Positions 60,701 through 64,000 of a stretch of DNA of 64,000 nucleotides are shown here, piece by piece. The stretch's first letter is position 1. Every line of letters starts with the position of its first letter. This DNA is from Gp13-AA77 sp035949375. Its GTDB lineage: Bacteria; Acidobacteriota; Terriglobia; UBA7540. The translations under genes and the position numbers were made by a program. The stretch covers positions 1 to 64,000 of the forward strand of contig DASZIG010000120.1 in assembly GCA_035949375.1 (NCBI GenBank). Direction: 5' to 3'. A model generated the notes under the pieces. It did no database searches and was not told the origin of the DNA. It saw only the letters and a list, made by a program, of their open reading frames with translations.

Positions 60701-61245
60701 AGAGCGCCGCCGCGATCGCTGATCCGCGTGCCTTCGGTTCCGGGGACAACTCCCGGCACGAGGAGCGCCAGTTCCAGAAAGTTGCGCCCATTCAAGGGCA
60801 CTTCGGACACCTGCTGCTGATCGATCGTGGTTCCGACGGAAGATGTCTCGGTTTGGACGCCGAGTGGCGAAGCCTCCACCGTCACGGTGGCGGTCTGAAC
60901 CCCAAGTTTCAGCATGAAGTCCAGGCGGAGATGCTGGTTCACGGTCAGGGTCTCGGGGCCCTGCGCCAACCGCTCAAAACCGCCCTTTTGCGCCGTCAAA
61001 CGGTAGCGGCCGGGCGGCAATACGGGAAAGGTGTAAGTGCCGTCGTTGCCGGTGACCACCGTGCGCATAAATCCCTTGTCCTGATCAAGGGCCGTTACGC
61101 TAGCGCCCGCTATGACAGCTCCGGAAGGATCGGTTATCGTGCCGCTGAAACTGCCTTGGAAGGTCTGCGCCCGGAGGGCAAGGTTCGCGCCGACGAGACA
61201 AAGGGACAGTGCCGCCAATCCAAGCCGAAGTGAGACTCTCGCCAT
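57712..61245 (-). CDS. TonB-dependent receptor with carboxypeptidase-regulatory-like domain
   Basis: An 1177-aa outer-membrane protein. A signal peptide (residues 1-26) is followed by a CarboxypepD_reg domain (SFSGTITDPSGAVIAGASVT, about 30-115). Then come a plug domain (TTIDQQQVSEVPLNGRNFLE, VNGMRDSMNSYWLDGLDD) and a large beta-barrel ending ELQLGLRLSW with the terminal aromatic residue. Acidobacteriota encode many of these 1000-1200-aa oligosaccharide- or polymer-uptake receptors. No TonB box or ligand can be assigned. A second paralogue lies upstream in the same orientation. Confidence 0.93.
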   Translation of the reverse strand: MARVSLRLGLAALSLCLVGANLALRAQTFQGSFSGTITDPSGAVIAGASVTALDQDKGFMRTVVTGNDGTYTFPVLPPGRYRLTAQKGGFERLAQGPETLTVNQHLRLDFMLKLGVQTATVTVEASPLGVQTETSSVGTTIDQQQVSEVPLNGRNFLELALLVPGVVPGTEGTRISDRGGALNVNGMRDSMNSYWLDGLDDTSVGVGQFTVAPPIDSVQEFRMETGVYEAKFGAHAGAEVNIVTKSGSNEFHGTAYDYLRNTDFDARNFFDPAVAPFHRNQFGGTIGGPVIVPGAYNGHDHTFFFLAYEGTREHRDFYDNFLVPTVAERGGDFSDLLNPNCSTQTALLNPLALFQGQVQPFTNINQVLPAADPVGQALVNQYPSPNIANASCGAANYTGLVDREVSYDTTTARVDHRFNEKDSMFVRYNLNFDREFLPTGTVPESTTTLPGYGTIAHNSYQMAGVDWTHIFSPRLVNDFKVGYNRWQLRENNQDAGNPLAQNLGIEGLNNFGPNATGVPNLNFSGYDSLGADEGVPENGAVNTFQVGDTLTQVIGPHTVSYGADLRSVHRGNFTVDNIIRGEYDFTGLITGGLGQLPAQAQQGLAQEYNCLPPSCTLNLGNSVADALLGLPEFWINGFQEYISGSFGEYDFFGQDDWRVSHNLTLNLGLRYEYKALVTDQSNQFSNFDFSNGDLLVAGTSAASLQSFNPATQAYSQVGTLNLGSTTENRSLQYPDRDNFAPRIGFAWQPFANSKTVLRGGYGVFYDQTFGDVYFQKANNPPFVQIKTGNIGTAEQELLTGQLLPGSGQVIQQALSGLVGTEYPTLSPFQLNFQNAFIQEWSLDAQRQLGNSWVFDLGYIGTRGTHLVSETDPNQPMNLSSFPNESAAQQQAILAACSTGSCPRPYPDLSGFSYTQSAGSSIYNALQFKVERRFSRGLSLLASYTYSKSIDDTSGPFSDSRNANFPQNSYNVAAERAVSDFDFPQRLTVAYMWSMPFGSTVSKLDNHSLNYMIEGWQLGGVITAESGPPFTPFVSGGISGADEVEITGTNNDTDRPNLTGAGFYPARQTPQNWLNTAAFSTPANFTFGNAGRNILRGPGLGSWDFSLLRDFRLAESKNLQFRAEVFNILNRANFDIPQRDLASQSFGQIFNTLQPQAGLASGGPGEPRELQLGLRLSW

Positions 61246-61592
61246 TCAATCCCCTTCCATTTCGAGGCTTCCACACTCGATGAAGTTGAACGCAGACGCG
61301 CGGCCGCGCCAGTTTGATTGCTCGTGAACTTCCCGAGGGCGAGTGTATGTAGTGCAGGACTCCCGTGTCAAGGCAGAGTGATGGCGGGTAGCGGCCGAGG
61401 CCCCTCAATACGCCAGCACGTTCCGGCGCGGCTCTACAAAAAGAGGGGTTGACGGCCTTCCGGAAAGCCGGCCGCTTTCCAGCAGGGCGGCAAAGCCGGG
61501 GCCGCAAAGTCACGTTCGCGGAAGAAGGCGCAAAAGAAAGAGTGCGTTTGCGTCGATTTATCGGCGTCGCAGGATCGCGCGGTCGATCGCAG
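61246..61592. other. Intergenic region between the two TonB receptor genes
   Basis: About 350 bp. It holds a GC-rich palindromic segment (cggaaagccggccgctttcc, about 61461-61480). It also holds a 17-bp sequence, gcagggcggcaaagccg (61482-61498), identical to one inside the structured element (34573-34589). No gene is supported. Confidence 0.5.
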
Positions 61593-64000
61593 CTACCAAA
61601 GGAAGCGCAACGCGAACTGAATCTCCCTCGGATCTCCTGGTCCGCCCGAGGCTTGTCCGGCGATGGGCTGTACGGTGTTGCCGATTACGCCGAAGGTTGT
61701 GTCGCTGATATTTCCATCCGGCAGCGAGAAATTCGGCTGGTTCAGGAGGTTGAACATCTCAGCGCGAAACTCGAGCTTCTTCGACTCCGTAAGCTTGAAG
61801 TCGCGGATCAGCGAGAAGTCCCACGTAGCCTCTCCCGGTCCGGTCAGAGTGTCGCGGCCCGCGTCTCCATACGTAAACTGCGCGGGAACCGAGAACGCCG
61901 ACGCCAACGCCCATTGGTTTACGGTCTGGTGGGCCGGGTACACGGCAGCGTCAGGCACAACGTTGGGCCGGTCATTCCCGTCGCCGTTTTCGCTCGGGTT
62001 CCCCGAGACGCTGACCGTATAAGGAGCGCCCGACTGGATCATGGCGATGCCGGCGACTTGCCAGTCTTCAATAAGATAGTTAGCCCTTGCATTCCGCAAG
62101 TGCGCGATGGAGTGACCGAACGGCAGATTGTAGATGTAAGCGAGCGAGAAGCGCTGGCGGTAATCGAAGTCGGCCCGCCCTTTCTCAGCGGCGATGTCGG
62201 CGGAATTCTCCGGAAAGTTGGGGCTGGCATTGGTTCCGAAGTAGGTGGAGTTAGTGTCCAGCGCCTTGCCATACGTGTAAGCGGCGATCACAGCGAGGCC
62301 GGCCGTGAAGTGACGTTCCAGTTTGACCTGAAGGGAATGGTAAATGGACTTGCCGGCCGAATCGGTGTACGACTGGCCCAGGAAATCGGGATAAGGCCTC
62401 GGGCAGGCGATGGTCCCCTCGACAACGCAGGCCGCCGGATCGGAGTTGTTTCGCTGGTTCGGGTCCCATTCGATCGGCAGGTGCAGCCCTCGAGTGCCGA
62501 CGTATCCGATATCCAGCAGCCAGGACTGGCCGAGCTGCTGCTGCCAATCGAGAGACCACTGATAGACGGTCGAGTCGTGAAGATTGACGATCACCGGGTT
62601 GGACGTGGGAAATAAGGCCCCGGCCAGAGAGGGTGAGGCAAAGAGATTCCGCAGGAGCAGCCCGGTACCGAGCGGCAGCCCACCCGCCGAGGGCGGTGTC
62701 TGCAGGGCCGTGAAAACGGCCGTTTCGTTGTCCAGCAGATTGCCTTCGAGCAGGTTAAAGAAAGGCGGGTTAAAGCTCTTCTGGAAGTACAGCTCGCCGG
62801 TCATCTGGTCGTAGTAGAGTCCCGCGCCGCCCCGGATCACCGTCTTGTTACTCTTGAAGGGCTGCCAGGCAAAACCGAAGCGAGGGCCAAAGTCGTCGCG
62901 GTCCGGACGCTGCAGCCCCCGATTCGCTGAGCTACTGCCAAGATTGAGGGTCCCCGAGGGAACGAATGTACCCAGCGGCGCCCCGGCTGCCGTATTCACC
63001 GTACCCTTGAAGCAATCGAGCGTGGCGGCGCTCGTGCCGGATACCAGCAGAGCGCCCGGACTGCCGCAGACGTCGGTGTTGTAGTCGAATCCGCCCAGAT
63101 GGTTGTATTTGTCGGTGACCGGCGTGTTGTATTCGTAGCGGAGGCCGTAAGTCACAGTCAGGTTCGGGCGCATCTTCCAGCTATCCTGGGCAAAGTAGTC
63201 GTACTCGCTTCCCGTACCCGAGATGTATCCCGATGACCCGTCGACCCACGAAGTCGGAAGGCCAAACAGCGCATCCGCCACGCCGTTTCCGAAGCCGCAG
63301 GTCGTGGAGGGGCAAAGCGAGAGCAGTTGGGTTTGAACTGACGACGGCAGCGCGGCAAGAACGGCGCCGCCGGTCACCTGGCCGCTGAAGCTGTAATCGG
63401 CACGGGCATCGATGTCCTCGTAGAAGTTGCCGCGCTTGATCTGGCGGAACTGGAATCCGTAGGCCAGGGAATGATCCCCATGAATCTGCGTGAGAGTATC
63501 GCCGTACTCGAAGGTATTTACGGCCCCCGCCTGGGGGAAGCTGGTGTCGGAGCCCATGCCGTCAAACCCGGCGAAGCCCAGGTTTGGCACTCCGATATCC
63601 TGGGGCGCCGTGAGCAGGTTCTTAAGGCCAAGCTCGGAAGCAATGGGATTGCCCTGGTCCTGCGTGGTCCAGTGATACTGCCAGCGGTTGTAATCGAGCT
63701 TGGCTTCGTTGACCAGCGTCGGGGAGAACGTATGCGTCCAGTCAATGCCCCCGGCCATGAACCAGTCGTCGCGGAAGGTGCCGAAACCCGGCACTCCGGT
63801 CGGCAGTCCGGAAGGCGAGAATTCGGAGTCCGTGGTCAGGTTGTAACGCACGAAGGCTGAGTCCTTTGATCCCCAGCGATGATCGAAGCGGCCCACGTAA
63901 TCGTTGGTGTAAACCTTCTGCTTCACGACGGCGGTGTAGTTCTCACCGCCCGAGCATTGCGGGACGCTGATGTTCGGCTTCGGGTAGATATTGACCAGAC
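61593..64000 (-). CDS. TonB-dependent receptor, second copy (5' end beyond window)
   Basis: The C-terminal 800 or so residues of a TonB-dependent receptor. The frame stays open to the window edge, so the N-terminal signal peptide and plug lie beyond 64000. The edge segment NIYPKPNISV aligns with NQYPSPNIAN of the neighbour, showing the same family. It ends EIQFALRFLW, a barrel-closing strand with a terminal aromatic residue. Barrel segments such as FNLLNQPNFSLPDGNISD mirror FNILNRANFDIPQRDLAS. Tandem paralogues; ligand unknown. Confidence 0.92.
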   Translation of the reverse strand, partial: LVNIYPKPNISVPQCSGGENYTAVVKQKVYTNDYVGRFDHRWGSKDSAFVRYNLTTDSEFSPSGLPTGVPGFGTFRDDWFMAGGIDWTHTFSPTLVNEAKLDYNRWQYHWTTQDQGNPIASELGLKNLLTAPQDIGVPNLGFAGFDGMGSDTSFPQAGAVNTFEYGDTLTQIHGDHSLAYGFQFRQIKRGNFYEDIDARADYSFSGQVTGGAVLAALPSSVQTQLLSLCPSTTCGFGNGVADALFGLPTSWVDGSSGYISGTGSEYDYFAQDSWKMRPNLTVTYGLRYEYNTPVTDKYNHLGGFDYNTDVCGSPGALLVSGTSAATLDCFKGTVNTAAGAPLGTFVPSGTLNLGSSSANRGLQRPDRDDFGPRFGFAWQPFKSNKTVIRGGAGLYYDQMTGELYFQKSFNPPFFNLLEGNLLDNETAVFTALQTPPSAGGLPLGTGLLLRNLFASPSLAGALFPTSNPVIVNLHDSTVYQWSLDWQQQLGQSWLLDIGYVGTRGLHLPIEWDPNQRNNSDPAACVVEGTIACPRPYPDFLGQSYTDSAGKSIYHSLQVKLERHFTAGLAVIAAYTYGKALDTNSTYFGTNASPNFPENSADIAAEKGRADFDYRQRFSLAYIYNLPFGHSIAHLRNARANYLIEDWQVAGIAMIQSGAPYTVSVSGNPSENGDGNDRPNVVPDAAVYPAHQTVNQWALASAFSVPAQFTYGDAGRDTLTGPGEATWDFSLIRDFKLTESKKLEFRAEMFNLLNQPNFSLPDGNISDTTFGVIGNTVQPIAGQASGGPGDPREIQFALRFLW

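Noticed and set aside
1..64000. tRNA, rRNA, CRISPR, prophage and integrase signals
   Set aside because: I scanned the intergenic regions for tRNA cloverleaf ends, regular spacers and recombinase motifs and saw none I could support. A tRNA-Sec gene in particular was not found.

Overview
The window is high-GC, gene-dense DNA from a Gram-negative bacterium. I infer an Acidobacteriota lineage. Two giant TonB-dependent receptors with an N-terminal carboxypeptidase-regulatory-like domain (57712-64000) are typical of that phylum. lpxC and a Kdo hydroxylase point to a lipid A/LPS outer membrane, and the ECF sigma/anti-sigma modules, PASTA-only protein and delta-60 repeat protein fit the same picture. 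No rRNA, tRNA, CRISPR array, phage or intact insertion sequence was seen.

Layout. 1-6600: LutA-like protein, PASTA protein, an ABC-2 exporter, thioredoxin reductase and proline dehydrogenase. 6600-8800: a convergent HicA/HicB pair, an unknown HExxH protein, and a fluoride riboswitch followed by crcB and a DUF190 gene. 8850-13560: a dynamin-like GTPase with two small paralogous helical proteins, then purN and tyrS. 13590-17930: a zinc-finger/RsbU phosphatase fusion, an operon starting with a 57-aa LysW-like protein, tsaC and a DUF218 protein. 17930-23000: anmK, a divergent NagZ-like protein and mutS. 23170-30000: ROK kinase, YjbR protein, an ECF sigma gene overlapping a four-domain VOC protein, DUF1634/TauE and an MFS carrier. 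29995-33273: a complete pqqABCDE operon, including the 26-aa PqqA precursor. 33392-38800: a LuxR regulator with a degenerate receiver, a 483-bp nested inverted-repeat element, an HtrA-like protease, a delta-60 repeat protein and a TPR protein. 39467-42777: glpD, a phosphodiesterase, acylphosphatase and apt. 42819-51822: a selenocysteine (Sec)-containing thioredoxin-fold protein, kdoO, a secreted redox pair, a membrane J-protein, Sec-containing selD, larB and lpxC. 52076-57412: polA, pal, and a sigma/anti-sigma/DUF3106 operon. The rest is the two TonB-dependent receptors.

The most notable result is selenium use. Two genes on the minus strand are each interrupted by one in-frame TGA exactly at the catalytic cysteine position: selD (residue 16) and an AhpF-N-terminal/PDO-like two-domain thioredoxin protein (U-P-H-C at residues 146-149). 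Automatic gene callers would split or truncate both. SelD makes the selenium donor, so the window holds both a producer and a consumer of selenium. selA, selB and selC are not here.

Other points of interest are the GTPase plus twin helical proteins, the VOC fusion coupled to a sigma factor, the hicA/hicB orientation, the LysW-like protein lacking the terminal Gly-Glu, the NagZ-like protein lacking the usual catalytic loop, and the structured repeat element. All functions are read from sequence motifs without database searches.
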